Below are positions 10,100-20,545 of a stretch of DNA of 64,000 nt, in pieces (positions within the stretch are counted from its first letter, which is position 1; each line of letters opens with the position of its first letter). Source of the stretch: Aurelia coerulea (Eukaryota > Cnidaria > Scyphozoa > Semaeostomeae > Ulmaridae); contig CM076948.1 of the NCBI GenBank assembly GCA_039566865.1, positions 24,501,001 to 24,565,000 of the forward strand. Reading direction: 5' to 3'. The notes under the pieces were generated by a model. It ran no database searches. It was not told the origin of the DNA and worked only from the letters and a program-made list of their open reading frames with translations. The position numbers and the translations under genes are program-made.

Positions 10100-10699
10100 C
10101 ACCGGGTGCGCCAAAATAAACTATGCACGTTTGACAGGCCACAATAAATCGTACACTCGACCGATGTTGAAGATTCATGACTTAAGATTTAGCAAAAAGC
10201 CTGAATTAGATTCTAGGATTTTTGCAAATTTTTCTGCTTTAAGTTTTTAGAGCTAGACGTGAGTTTCTTAAAAGTTTCGTTTTCAAAAACACCGAAAACG
10301 ATCAAAAATGCCGATCAAATTTTCTAAAGAATTGACATGAATGGGCAAAGAAAAATGTTCGTGATGATTTGGGATTTAGAAATCGATTAATTAATCGATA
10401 CAATCAATCAATTTCTAAATCCCAAATCACCATGAAGAAGTTGTCTCTTTGTCCATTCATGTCAATTCTTTAGAAAATTTGATCGGCGTTTTTTGATCGT
10501 TTTCAGTGTTTTTGAAAACGAAACTTTTAAGAAACTCGCGTCTAGCTCTAAAAACTTAAAGCAGAAAATATTTGCAAAAAATCCAAGAATCTAATTCAGG
10601 CTTTTTGCCAAGATTAAGTCATGAATCTTCAAAATCGGTCCAGTGTACGATTTATTGTGGCCTGCCAAACGTGCATAGTTTATTTTGGTGCACCTGGTA
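10100..10699. mobile_element. Family E palindromic MITE, copy 2
   Basis: The ends CACCGGGTGCGCCAAAATA and TATTTTGGTGCACCTGGTA and the inner blocks match 7975-8555. The centre (about 10375-10425) contains GATTTGGGATTTAGAAATCG facing TTTCTAAATCCCAAATCACC. No coding region is present. Confidence 0.88.
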
Positions 10700-10969
10700 T
10701 AAGTATTGAAAACAAACATGTTGTCATCTTCAAATGTATTTCGATCATTGACAAAACAAATCAGAAAGAACATTCTAGCATTAGTTTTGATAGTCGAGTT
10801 TTGTTGATTTTGTAAATAGGGGTACTTTTTGGGACACCCGGTACTAGGTAGGTGCTCGTTGATATTTTGTTGTTTTCTGTGAACATTTGACATTGAGTAT
10901 TAAGTTTAATTGAGACTTAGTAATGACTTCTAACTGAGGAAATTGAATAAAATATGTAGACCCTCAAAG

Positions 10970-11180
10970 AGTGGAAAGTTTGAGAATTTGATGTTTTTAG
11001 CTTGTATCCTGTTTTTAACGCCAGGATCCGATACTTTAGATTGACAGATTGGGCGATCGCAGGCAAAGGGATTTTTGGTCAAGTCACAAAAACAAAGCTC
11101 AAGCCGCAAAAGTTGCTCTGAAGCCCATGTAGCTACCTCGCTGGTTGTGTATGTCAGAAACTGTTTTGTAAGAGCAGACA
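10970..11180. repeat. Single arm of a foldback family
   Basis: The order CAGGCAAAGGGATTTTTGGT, CAAGTCACAAAAACAAAGC, AGCCGCAAAAGTTGCTCTGA and CGCTGGTTGTG parallels the left arm of the foldback at 58432-59095, with moderate divergence. Confidence 0.55.
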
Positions 11181-11437
11181 TGAGCGCATTTGGTTGTTCC
11201 CCTCTCTCAGACCGGTTCTATTAGCAGGGACATGAATAATTTACACCTTTCTTGCCAAGTAACCATTTTAAATCATCTTCAAACTCAACAACATTCAATT
11301 CAACTCACGTTTTTCTCAAGCATTACTTCATGTAACATAATTGCTGTTGTTGTTGTTGTTGTTGTTGTTACCGTCCTCTTACATTACGAATACAAGGGTG
11401 GGTTTTAGTATTTAGTCAAAGCAAAAAGGATATTAGT

Positions 11438-11807
11438 TGTAACGCTGTGTGAATCCTCATTCAGCGAGACGAGCAAAAACGATATCGGCCATTTTGTTAT
11501 TCATATATCATCAAATTCAACATTGTACAAGATAAGACAAGATAACAATCTACGAGAAAACAAAAACAAATAAATTACATATCTGGCCTAAATTACATAT
11601 CACGCACAAATCGAAACGAATACACAATACAATTCATACCAGTTTGGCCTGAACATGCTCCAATGTCTCAATCACGGCGGCTTCTTGACTTCATTGACAC
11701 GCCCCTCGAGCCAAAGTCTCTAAACTAACAACGACAACAGTAACACCTAAACTAACAACAACAACAGCAACACTAAAAACAACCACAACGCCTTCACAGC
11801 GGCTACA
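11438..11807 (-). repeat. BEL/Pao LTR (3' LTR for the minus-strand element)
   Basis: It begins TGTAACGCTGTGTGAATCC on the + strand and ends CACAGCGGCTACA, so both strands have TG...CA ends. It is the same length as the LTR at 18553-18922 and I see no difference between them. The purine-rich AGAGGAG (minus strand) flanks it on the inner side. Confidence 0.97.
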
Positions 11808-11882
11808 TGGCTCCTCTAACTATATTCATTATAGTTATTTAAAAACGAGTGTCTTTTTGGCTCCTCGACGGGGAATCCCCAT

Positions 11883-14800
11883 TTATTCTTTTATTCTAAG
11901 TTCTTCTTGGTCCTCGACTGCTAACAGAAGCACCAACTTGTGAACTGGCCTTTGCAGATAAACTGGCTTCGATTGCCGCTTTCCTTGATTATCTAATGAT
12001 TTATCACCCATCAGGATTTTACATTTTCTGATTTGTCCATCTTCACTCGGGTATACCTCCATGACTCTAGCTAGCGGCCATTGATTTCGAAATCCACTAT
12101 CTTCTTTAGAAATTACTATGTCGTCGATCTTTAAATTTCTTTGTGGATGGGTCCACTTCTGTCGTGTTTGGAGATTTTGCAAGAACTCTCGTCTCCATCT
12201 TGCCCAGAACTCATTTGACAAGTATTGAACTCTCCTCCACTGTTTGCGACAGTATAAATCTTCTCGTTGAAAGTTTCCCGGTGGAGGTAGCACGATCTTT
12301 GATTTCATGGTGAGTAGATGATTGGGCGTCAATGGTTCAGGAGCATCTGGAGAACAAAGATTACTAACGGATAATGGCCGAGAATTAACGATATTCTCAG
12401 CTTCTGTCATGAATGTTCTGAATGCCTCGTCATCTATCTGATCTCCTGCTTTCATCAAAGTTGACTGAATGGCTTCTCGCACTGTCCGTATTTGGCGTTC
12501 CCATACTCCTCCCATGTGACTAGCATGCGGGACGTTGAACTGAAAAGGTATCCACTCACAGCCATTCTCATGCAAATATGCACTTATTCTCTCTTCATCC
12601 ATCTCATTCAATGCATTCTTTAATTCATTACTCGCACCAACAAAGTTTGTACCTTGATCTGAACGGATATTCCTAACTGTACCACGACGGTTGAGAAATC
12701 GACTCAATGCATTTATGAAGGAAGATGTAGTAAGTGAATTTGCTGTTTCCAGATGCACACCTCTTGAACCAAGACATGTAAAGATAACACCATACCGTTT
12801 CACAGTACTTCTTTTCTCCTTGATTAAAAACGGCCCAAAGAAATCGACTCCACAATACGTAAATGGAGGAACTTCTTCTAAACGGTCTTTAGGCAAATCT
12901 TCCATCTTCTGATTCAGCAAGCGACCTCTTTTTCTTCTACATTCAACGCACTTGCTAATGACATGTGAAACTGCAGAACTACCACCAACTATCCAATAGC
13001 CTCTCTGTCTAATTTCATTATGCGTTATTCCTCTGCCCATGTGATTGACTTTATTGTGATAACATCTTATTATCAATTCTGTAACATGTCCCTTTCTTGG
13101 AAGAATAACTGGATTCTTTAACTCAAATGGTACATTTGCTCTCTTGATTCTGCCACCTACACGTAAGATGCCATCTTCATCTAAAAAGGGGTCAAGACGA
13201 TATAGTGAACTTGTTTTCTTTAATTCGTTTTTCCTTTTTCCGGCTTGATCTCTATTCAACTCTTTTCCTGGCTTGCTAAGGCTACTTAGCACTTCATGCT
13301 CTTTGTTAAAGGCTTCATATTGAACTCCTTTTAAAATTACTTTCTCAGCTGCTTGAAGCTTTTCCAGAGAGATATGCATCTGTAACGATTGGTTTTCTTT
13401 GTCCTGTTCCTTGTTTGAGCTCCTCTGACTCTTACGCTTTAGTTTTTCTTTCAACTCCATGCATAACGCGATAGCTCTACGTGCCGATTTCCAATCAGAC
13501 ATGTGTTCCAGACGGCTGGATTCAAGGAAAATGGATGGTTTGATGACAGTTGATTTCAAAGTGGTTCCTTTTTTCACCTCGAGGTCATCTTCGACTATGT
13601 TATAGGTTACATTTTTGTCCACGGTAAATAAACCATCTTTCTTCAGGAATTCTGGACAATTCAACCAGCTCGACTGTGATAGTTCTTTTGCAGTTATCCC
13701 TCTGGATGCAATGTCGGCGGGATTTTCATTTGATTCAATGTAGAACCACGAGTCTGGATCTGTAACATTGCGAATTTGCTGCACTCTGTTTGCCACATAT
13801 GTGTGAAATCTCCTCGATTCATTCTTTATGTACCCTAAGACAACTTTGCTATCCGTCCAAAAAAACTCATTGATATTCTGCAACGAAATCTCTGATCGCA
13901 CGAATTCGCTCATCTTGGCAGATATTGTGGCTGCTGTTAACTCAAGCCTTGGAATTGTAAATTTCTTTAAAGGTACAACTCTTGCCTTGCCAATTACAAA
14001 GGAACAACAAACTTGTCCACTTTCATTAACTAATCTCAAGTATGAACTCTGGCCATAACCATATTGACTGGCATCAGAGAAATGATGCAACTCTGCATGC
14101 TTACTTTCTCCGAAATTCTCAGGCTTGTAGCAGCGCTTGATCTCCACCTTTTCTAGATCCATTATTTCTTGTCGCCACTTTTCCCAGATGACACGCAATT
14201 CTTCTGAAATTGGACTATCCCAATCAAACTTCTCTCTGCACAGTTGCTGTAGAATTTGCTTTCCTTTCAATACTACGGGTGCAGCAAAACCTAAGGGGTC
14301 ATAGATAGAACTAACTGTGGATAATATTCCTCTTCTGGTGCACGGACGGTCATTAAATTCAATTTTGAAGTTGAAACTGTCATTTTCAACGCACCACGAC
14401 ACACCAAGGACTCTTTCTGTTGGCAAAGGATCTATTTTGAGATCAATATTTCTTGCTACTTCAGCACGGTCTTCTTTGGCAACTTCTTCAAGAACATCTC
14501 TTTTATTACTCATGATCTTGTGCAGTTTAAGTCCAGCTTTTGCACAGATTGCTTGGCTGTTCTTTATCAATGATATTGCCTCTTCAGATGTTTCTACCGA
14601 CTTAAGACCATCATCAACATAAAAATCTCTGCGAACAAAATTCGCAGCTTCCTTGCCAAATTCTTGCTCTCCATCATCAGCTGCACGCTTTAAACCAAAA
14701 TTTGCACATCCTGGTGAACTCGCAGCTCCAAAAAGATGGACTTTCATTCTGTACTCAACCAATTCTTTCTTGGGGTCCCCTTCTTTCCACCAAAGAAAAC

Positions 14801-17800
14801 GAAGTAGATTTCTGTGTTGTTCTGCAACATAAAATTGATGGAACATGCCTTTGATATCCGCAATGAATGCAACTGACTCTTCTCTGAATCTCAACAGGAT
14901 CCCTATGAGGTCATTGATCAAATCTGGACCTTGCAGAAGGTGCTGGTTGAGTGAAATTCCTCGATACTGCGCAGAGCAATCAAAAACAACTCTTATCTTC
15001 TTTTTCTTTGGATGATAAACTCCTGTGTGTGGGACATAGTTGATCAGATTTCCTTGGAGACCCAGTTCATCTTCTGGGACCTTTTCTGCACAGTCCTCAA
15101 GAACATTTGCCATAAACTCTTGGTAATCATCATGAAATCTTTTGTTGCTTCTAAATCTTCTGCTCAGCTGCCACAATCTTTTTTCAGCAAGTGGTCTATT
15201 GTTGGGAAAGTATATTTCATCAGACTTTAATGGAAGTGGCATTTCATAATGCCCATTTGTAGTTCTCTTTATATCTTCCTCCAATATCTTCAAAAACCTT
15301 TCATCTTGTACTGAAAGGGACTTTCCTTTGCTTCCCCTTTCATTGAAATCTGACTCCAAAATTGCAAGGACTTTCTCAGGGAATAAGATCTCTTTTACTG
15401 TGGTAGGAAATATAAATTTGCTACTTCTCTCATCAACCAATATTTTGTTGCAGTAACTTTGTTGCGTACTGTTATCACTTTGTGATTTGCATATCCTACC
15501 AATTACCCCCCATCCTAATAAGGATTTCTGTCCATATGGATCATCTTCTCCACCAACAACAATTTCTCTTGGGCGAATTGCTCTTGGACAATTATTTCCA
15601 ATAAGTAAAGAAATTTCTATATTATGTTCACAAGGCATTAATTTGTTTGCAACACTTTGAAGATGACTCCATTTACTAACAACAGCTGCTTTGGGAATTT
15701 GATGGTGACTACCAGGTACTGTTTCCCTTGTGAACATGGTAGGCAACTCTATGCATTTTTCCCTCTGGTAGTCTAAGACCTCTATTCCAGAAACACGGTT
15801 ACTTTCAATCAAAACGTTTTGTTCTTGAACTGTTGAAAGTAAAAGCTGTGTTTGAGGGCCTTTAACTTGCAATTTGTCACAAAGTGCTTCTGAAATGAAT
15901 CCAACATTTGATTGGTCATCTAAAACAGCATATTGAAGTATTTCTTTATCTGGTTGGTTCTTAGGCCTGACCCAAACTGGAACTATCATGGAATATTCTG
16001 TACTCTCATCTGTTGTTCCACAAACATTTATACAGTTTGCTGTAACTCTTTCTTGTTGACTTGTGGGTTCCTTATGAAAACATGACAGATGACGTCCAGA
16101 GCACACTTTGCAAGATTTCTTGTATCTGCAGTCTTTAACTTTATGATTGGAGCCTATACCACACCCATAACACAAATAATTTGTAAAGAAGAATGACTTT
16201 TTCTCCTTAAGTGGTTTTTCTGTAAACTTTTTGCATATGTCCAAAGTGTGATTTTCTTTGCAAAACAAACAATTTCTTTTACTTTCACTGTTTCCTTTAG
16301 AACTCTCTATCTTGATGTCTGTAGCATTTCCTACAGGGTCTTCCTTATCTGAAACTGATGTTGTGAATGTATTGGCAGCAAATTTCCTACCAGGTTTGGT
16401 ACTCTCAGTGTCCAAATTCAGCTTGGTTTTGTACATACTTTCTAGCTCTGGAATACAGGCATTGTCAGCAGCATCCTTCACAAAAACTGCAAATCTTGTA
16501 AATGGAGGATACCTATCTGGTCCTTCCCTGGATTTCCAGTAAGAAACCTGATCTCTCCACTTGTTCTGTAAACTGTATGGTAGTTTTTCTAATAACTTCA
16601 CATTTTCTTTTGCAAAGTCAAGCACATCTAAACTTTGTATTGTTTTCTTTGCAGCTACCACTTTCAGCAGAAAATCAGAAAACATTCTGATGGAATAGGG
16701 ATCTCTTGGATTAATCTTTGGCCAACTGTCTAACTTACTGATGAATGCTGTACTTACAACATTCTGATTGCCATACCTCTCATGCAACAATTGCCTTGCT
16801 TTATGGTATGCTTCATTTGTGCCAATTAGGATGTAATAGTCAACAACTTGCTTTGGTTTACCAGAGACATACTGACTCAGAAGATTCATTTTTGACTGCA
16901 CATCCATTTGCTTTGAATCTACCAAAGCATGAAATGTGTTATTCCAGATTGGATACTCCAATGGATCACCAGTGAACACAGGAACTGTTATTTTTGGCAT
17001 CTGACTAGATAGAGCTAATTGATCTGTAGCTCTTGCTTGTTTCAAACTTGCTTTTACCAATTCACTATTGGTCTTTGCAATGTTACTCATACACACTTTT
17101 AAAGTTGAGGCAATTTTATCCAAACTTCCACCAATACCATAATCTTGCCTTTCAAAGGGCTGATTTCCCTCACTTTGAATCCAGGGCTTGGCTGATGGAT
17201 TCAATTCATGGATTCTAACATAATCATTTACATCTTTCTCTTTGTCTTCAGCTGGAAGAGAATTTAAACCATTTTCTGTAAGACAATACTCTCCTTCCTT
17301 TGTACATACAGCTAATTTTGTTTCATTTTGTGCTAATTGCTTCTTCAATTTCAAAATTGAAAGTTCTTCTTCTTGTTCAAGTTTTGACATTTTCAATCTT
17401 TTTTCCTCCTCCGCGAGCTTAATTTCTGCTTTAATACATTCACCTTGCTTCAGTAAGCTCCTCTTTTCCATCTCAGAGTTTGATGAGCCAGTACTACAGA
17501 TTTTGGATGCTGACCGCTTTGACTGCTTTGACCGCCTTGAACTTCTTGATGATTTTGAACCATTTTCCATCATAACAAATTTAGTCATCTCTATTTCTGA
17601 TGTTACAGCATCTTTGAAATTGTTCCATTCATTTTGAAAGTGGTTTTGAATCCTTTCTATTTGGTTAACTTGTACATCATCAGTTATAAGCTCTTTCAAT
17701 TCCAAATATAGGTCTCCAAATTCAGCCCATTGAACTTGAGCCTTACTGTATTCTTGCTTCCAAAAATTAACATCATTAGTCCTTCCAATGTTTAATAAGA

Positions 17801-18002
17801 CTTGTCTCATGTGTTTGGTTGCCTGAGTCTTCTTAGATGCTAATGACTTTTGTTTCAACTCAATTTGATACTGTAACCCCTTTTCTGTAGGGTGTCTTAG
17901 CCTTGTTTGCATAGCTAAAAACCTTTCAGGCAGTCTTTGTGGGTTGAACATAGGTTCTGACCTGTTACTAAATCTCTCTTGTCTTTCAAAATCATCTTCC
18001 AT
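11883..18002 (-). CDS. BEL/Pao Gag-Pol polyprotein, 2039 aa, intact
   Basis: Domains in order: a Gag region with coiled-coil-like charge (about 185-235) and the motif FTGDPLEYPIW (about 345); two cysteine/histidine zinc-knuckle-like clusters (about 580-640); a DUF1758-type aspartic protease region with LDDQSN (about 696); reverse transcriptase with YVDD (about 1129) and HLFGAASSPG; the Pao-type segment with YDPLGFAAP (about 1236); RNase H acidic residues in FSDAS (about 1309), ELTAA, WTDSK and ENPADIASRG; an integrase HHCC-type zinc domain (about 1640-1680) and catalytic core with YCGVDFFGPF, RSDQGTNF and GGVWERQ (about 1832); and a C-terminal tail of the DUF5641 type with FWARWRREFL. All catalytic motifs are present without frameshift or stop. 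The first Met at 18002 follows the leader. Gag and Pol are in one frame, as is usual for BEL/Pao. Known function: reverse transcription and integration of its own RNA. Confidence 0.97.
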   Translation of the reverse strand: MEDDFERQERFSNRSEPMFNPQRLPERFLAMQTRLRHPTEKGLQYQIELKQKSLASKKTQATKHMRQVLLNIGRTNDVNFWKQEYSKAQVQWAEFGDLYLELKELITDDVQVNQIERIQNHFQNEWNNFKDAVTSEIEMTKFVMMENGSKSSRSSRRSKQSKRSASKICSTGSSNSEMEKRSLLKQGECIKAEIKLAEEEKRLKMSKLEQEEELSILKLKKQLAQNETKLAVCTKEGEYCLTENGLNSLPAEDKEKDVNDYVRIHELNPSAKPWIQSEGNQPFERQDYGIGGSLDKIASTLKVCMSNIAKTNSELVKASLKQARATDQLALSSQMPKITVPVFTGDPLEYPIWNNTFHALVDSKQMDVQSKMNLLSQYVSGKPKQVVDYYILIGTNEAYHKARQLLHERYGNQNVVSTAFISKLDSWPKINPRDPYSIRMFSDFLLKVVAAKKTIQSLDVLDFAKENVKLLEKLPYSLQNKWRDQVSYWKSREGPDRYPPFTRFAVFVKDAADNACIPELESMYKTKLNLDTESTKPGRKFAANTFTTSVSDKEDPVGNATDIKIESSKGNSESKRNCLFCKENHTLDICKKFTEKPLKEKKSFFFTNYLCYGCGIGSNHKVKDCRYKKSCKVCSGRHLSCFHKEPTSQQERVTANCINVCGTTDESTEYSMIVPVWVRPKNQPDKEILQYAVLDDQSNVGFISEALCDKLQVKGPQTQLLLSTVQEQNVLIESNRVSGIEVLDYQREKCIELPTMFTRETVPGSHHQIPKAAVVSKWSHLQSVANKLMPCEHNIEISLLIGNNCPRAIRPREIVVGGEDDPYGQKSLLGWGVIGRICKSQSDNSTQQSYCNKILVDERSSKFIFPTTVKEILFPEKVLAILESDFNERGSKGKSLSVQDERFLKILEEDIKRTTNGHYEMPLPLKSDEIYFPNNRPLAEKRLWQLSRRFRSNKRFHDDYQEFMANVLEDCAEKVPEDELGLQGNLINYVPHTGVYHPKKKKIRVVFDCSAQYRGISLNQHLLQGPDLINDLIGILLRFREESVAFIADIKGMFHQFYVAEQHRNLLRFLWWKEGDPKKELVEYRMKVHLFGAASSPGCANFGLKRAADDGEQEFGKEAANFVRRDFYVDDGLKSVETSEEAISLIKNSQAICAKAGLKLHKIMSNKRDVLEEVAKEDRAEVARNIDLKIDPLPTERVLGVSWCVENDSFNFKIEFNDRPCTRRGILSTVSSIYDPLGFAAPVVLKGKQILQQLCREKFDWDSPISEELRVIWEKWRQEIMDLEKVEIKRCYKPENFGESKHAELHHFSDASQYGYGQSSYLRLVNESGQVCCSFVIGKARVVPLKKFTIPRLELTAATISAKMSEFVRSEISLQNINEFFWTDSKVVLGYIKNESRRFHTYVANRVQQIRNVTDPDSWFYIESNENPADIASRGITAKELSQSSWLNCPEFLKKDGLFTVDKNVTYNIVEDDLEVKKGTTLKSTVIKPSIFLESSRLEHMSDWKSARRAIALCMELKEKLKRKSQRSSNKEQDKENQSLQMHISLEKLQAAEKVILKGVQYEAFNKEHEVLSSLSKPGKELNRDQAGKRKNELKKTSSLYRLDPFLDEDGILRVGGRIKRANVPFELKNPVILPRKGHVTELIIRCYHNKVNHMGRGITHNEIRQRGYWIVGGSSAVSHVISKCVECRRKRGRLLNQKMEDLPKDRLEEVPPFTYCGVDFFGPFLIKEKRSTVKRYGVIFTCLGSRGVHLETANSLTTSSFINALSRFLNRRGTVRNIRSDQGTNFVGASNELKNALNEMDEERISAYLHENGCEWIPFQFNVPHASHMGGVWERQIRTVREAIQSTLMKAGDQIDDEAFRTFMTEAENIVNSRPLSVSNLCSPDAPEPLTPNHLLTMKSKIVLPPPGNFQREDLYCRKQWRRVQYLSNEFWARWRREFLQNLQTRQKWTHPQRNLKIDDIVISKEDSGFRNQWPLARVMEVYPSEDGQIRKCKILMGDKSLDNQGKRQSKPVYLQRPVHKLVLLLAVEDQEELRIKE

Positions 18003-18552
18003 GCTGGACCACTTTAATCAGCAGTCAAAACAGACAAAAACGCGCAAAAAGCACAAAAAGGGCAAAAACAGTTGCTGCAAAACTAGCTGCAAAATACGCG
18101 CTGCAAAATACAATGCAAAATATGCTACATAAACACATGCAGCAGCTAAAAAATATATGCAAAGCAGGCAGCAACAAATTAATTTTCTTGGTTCACATCT
18201 CATATTAAAGGTAACTTCACATAAAATTCAAAGCTACTGAAGATAGCAAAGCCTTTCAAGAAATTAATCAATGATACTGTAGAAAGGACACAATTCAAAA
18301 TAATTCACAACACTCCATTTTTATGTCAATGCAATTCACAAATTATGTGTTACTGTGCTGCTCATCTGCAGTTTAAGGCCCATGCCCGCAGACACAAAAC
18401 TTAAAAGCACGCTGGTAACAAAATTTCAGCAAACAAAGTTCAACTTCAACTCCAACTTCATTTCATAAAAGAATGTGCAAAGTGCAAAGGGTACTTCCCT
18501 GAACATCATCACTGTGACCACCACTTTGAGACTTGACACTACTGATTGTTAT
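18003..18552 (-). other. BEL/Pao 5' leader
   Basis: About 550 bp between the 5' LTR and the Gag start. It contains a TGCAAAA-rich stretch (about 18040-18120). The bases next to the LTR on the minus strand read ATAACAATCAGTAGTG, where a primer-binding site is expected, but I could not match it to a tRNA 3' end. No other gene is present. Confidence 0.8.
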
Positions 18553-18922
18553 TGTAACGCTGTGTGAATCCTCATTCAGCGAGACGAGCAAAAACGATAT
18601 CGGCCATTTTGTTATTCATATATCATCAAATTCAACATTGTACAAGATAAGACAAGATAACAATCTACGAGAAAACAAAAACAAATAAATTACATATCTG
18701 GCCTAAATTACATATCACGCACAAATCGAAACGAATACACAATACAATTCATACCAGTTTGGCCTGAACATGCTCCAATGTCTCAATCACGGCGGCTTCT
18801 TGACTTCATTGACACGCCCCTCGAGCCAAAGTCTCTAAACTAACAACGACAACAGTAACACCTAAACTAACAACAACAACAGCAACACTAAAAACAACCA
18901 CAACGCCTTCACAGCGGCTACA
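18553..18922 (-). repeat. BEL/Pao LTR (5' LTR for the minus-strand element)
   Basis: Same 370-bp sequence as 11438-11807. As the upstream LTR on the minus strand it would hold the promoter. No clear TATA box was identified. Confidence 0.97.
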
Positions 18923-19136
18923 GTCTGTGGTCAGATGCTTAAAAGGGGTCTGTAGCTCTGTAGGTATCAGTTTGCCATTACATGGAAAGAGTTTCATTCT
19001 GGGCTGAAATTTTAGCTCCTCTTGTTTGTACCAGCTTAGCCTGATAACCAGACCCTTAGTAGGGGTCTCGATGATCTCTGTTGTTTTTCAAGACGTGCAC
19101 CCATGTGATGACAATTGACTATGCTCTTCTGAAATG

Positions 19137-19489
19137 CACGTATTTTTTTATAAGAAAATGCCCATAAGAAACTCAACTCTCAGATCGCCAAAAAATTAAG
19201 AAACTCCAGTACTGGGAAAATATAAGTTCAGAAGCCATTTATTTTGATAAGGGAAATCCTTGAAGTATTTTTACTTTACTTTTACTTGTTTCCTGTATCA
19301 TATTACTTGTAAGGTACTTGAGGTAAACCTTGTTTTGAAATGTTTACGAGAGCACAGGTAGTGAACATGAAGATTACTATGGAACCTGTAAGAAACTCAT
19401 AAGGAACTCTGAGTACTCAAAATCTGATAATTTTAAGAAACTTCCAGTACTGGCCCAAATTCTTAGTTTCTTATAAAAAATACGCGTAT
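19137..19489. mobile_element. Family A MITE, nearly complete
   Basis: It starts CACGTATTTTTTTATAAGAA and ends TTTCTTATAAAAAATACGC. Inner blocks CTCAGATCGCCAAAAAATTA, CCAGTACTGGGAAAATATAA and TACTGGCCCAAATTCTTAG match 41868-42244. No frame of interest. Confidence 0.85.
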
Positions 19490-20020
19490 CGGTGGCGCAT
19501 GCGTGTTTGTCTAATTTTGGCGCTAGACAGCCTTTCAACCTGGGCTGAAACTCTTCATGCATTCGCAAACATATTGCGAAACTCCCATGGAGACAGGCGC
19601 TATGTTTTTTACGAGACAACAATTTTTTCCAAGGCCTAATTAACGAAAACAGGCATTGCATCATTGCATTGATGGATATAATTGTAACGTGGGGGAATTA
19701 TTGAAATGGTGAATTCCCAAATCGTTATCATCGGAACGTCGTACAGTATGACATTTAATTTCGTATTGTTCTTTCGAACATGAACAAATTTGTAACAATC
19801 CCCAGAAATGTTTGACAGTAAATGTCATGCTTTGTAGTGAGTGCTGAACCTTATTTATGGCTCAGGTGGGAACCACGCAATTTTCCTGATGATACAAGAA
19901 CAAGCTGCCAGCACAAAGCGCAGTGTGTACACAAATTGGCTTACAGAAATTAGAACAACACAGAGCAAGAAAAACAACAATTTTCTTGAGGAAATGTGAT
20001 ACATTGAATGGAATACGATG
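19490..20020. other. Stretch with nothing recognised
   Basis: Short open frames occur but none has splice sites or a family signature. It lies in the 14.7-kb intron. Confidence 0.35.
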
Positions 20021-20545
20021 TTATTTCCAAAGTTTCTCTCTGCAACTGTTCAGCATTGTTTCGTCAAATCCTTCAGCAAGCGATGAAATATTGAGGATAG
20101 ACTTGCGGATTCTCACTGTGTTGCCCATCTTAAGAAAGTAAACAGTTCTAACAGGCCTGGAATTAAATCGTTGCCGGACGAATTTTGAGGCATAATACGC
20201 CTTTAAATCACGCTCGAACTTTGCCAAGAAGAGAGCAAGAAAGGACGTTCCAGGAATTAAATCTTTGCCAGACGAATTTGAGGTATGATACACACCGGTA
20301 AATCCGCTTAAACTGTGCCAAAAAGGCAGCAAGAAAGGAGCTCACTTTAGACAACAAACTGTGTTGGATGAACTGTATCAATGTGATGCTGATGACAGGT
20401 ATGTCTTGTCACGTATTACCTTACAATGTTATTTCTATAGTTTCTCTTTGCAACTGTTCAGCTTTGTTTCATCAAATCCTTCAACAAGCGATGAAATATC
20501 GAGGATAGACTTGCGGATTCTCACTGTGTTGCACATTTGATAAGG
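20019..20545. repeat. Direct duplications (about 120 bp and about 100 bp units)
   Basis: The block at about 20019-20140 recurs at about 20428-20545 (shared GATAGACTTGCGGATTCTCA, CTGTGTTGC and AAGCGATGAAATAT). Between them a unit with GGAATTAAATCxTTGCC and GACGAATTTxGAGG occurs twice (about 20158-20250 and 20252-20340). On the minus strand both outer copies read similarly (VRIRKSIL, then SSL, then EGFDET) before stops. Most differences change the amino acid and copy 2 gains a stop, so a coding role is not supported. Confidence 0.65.

Larger units (their letters stand above)
11438..18922 (-). mobile_element. Complete BEL/Pao LTR retrotransposon
   Basis: The element is 7485 bp, transcribed on the minus strand, antisense to the host exons, and sits in the intron between exons 7550-7713 and 22418-22543. 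It has two 370-bp LTRs, one intact Gag-Pol frame (11883-18002), a leader of about 550 bp, and a short 3' stretch with the purine run AGAGGAG just before the 3' LTR. The LTRs read as identical, so insertion was recent. No envelope frame is seen. The bases just outside (TTAGT on the left, GTCTG on the right) do not form a target-site duplication. Confidence 0.97.
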
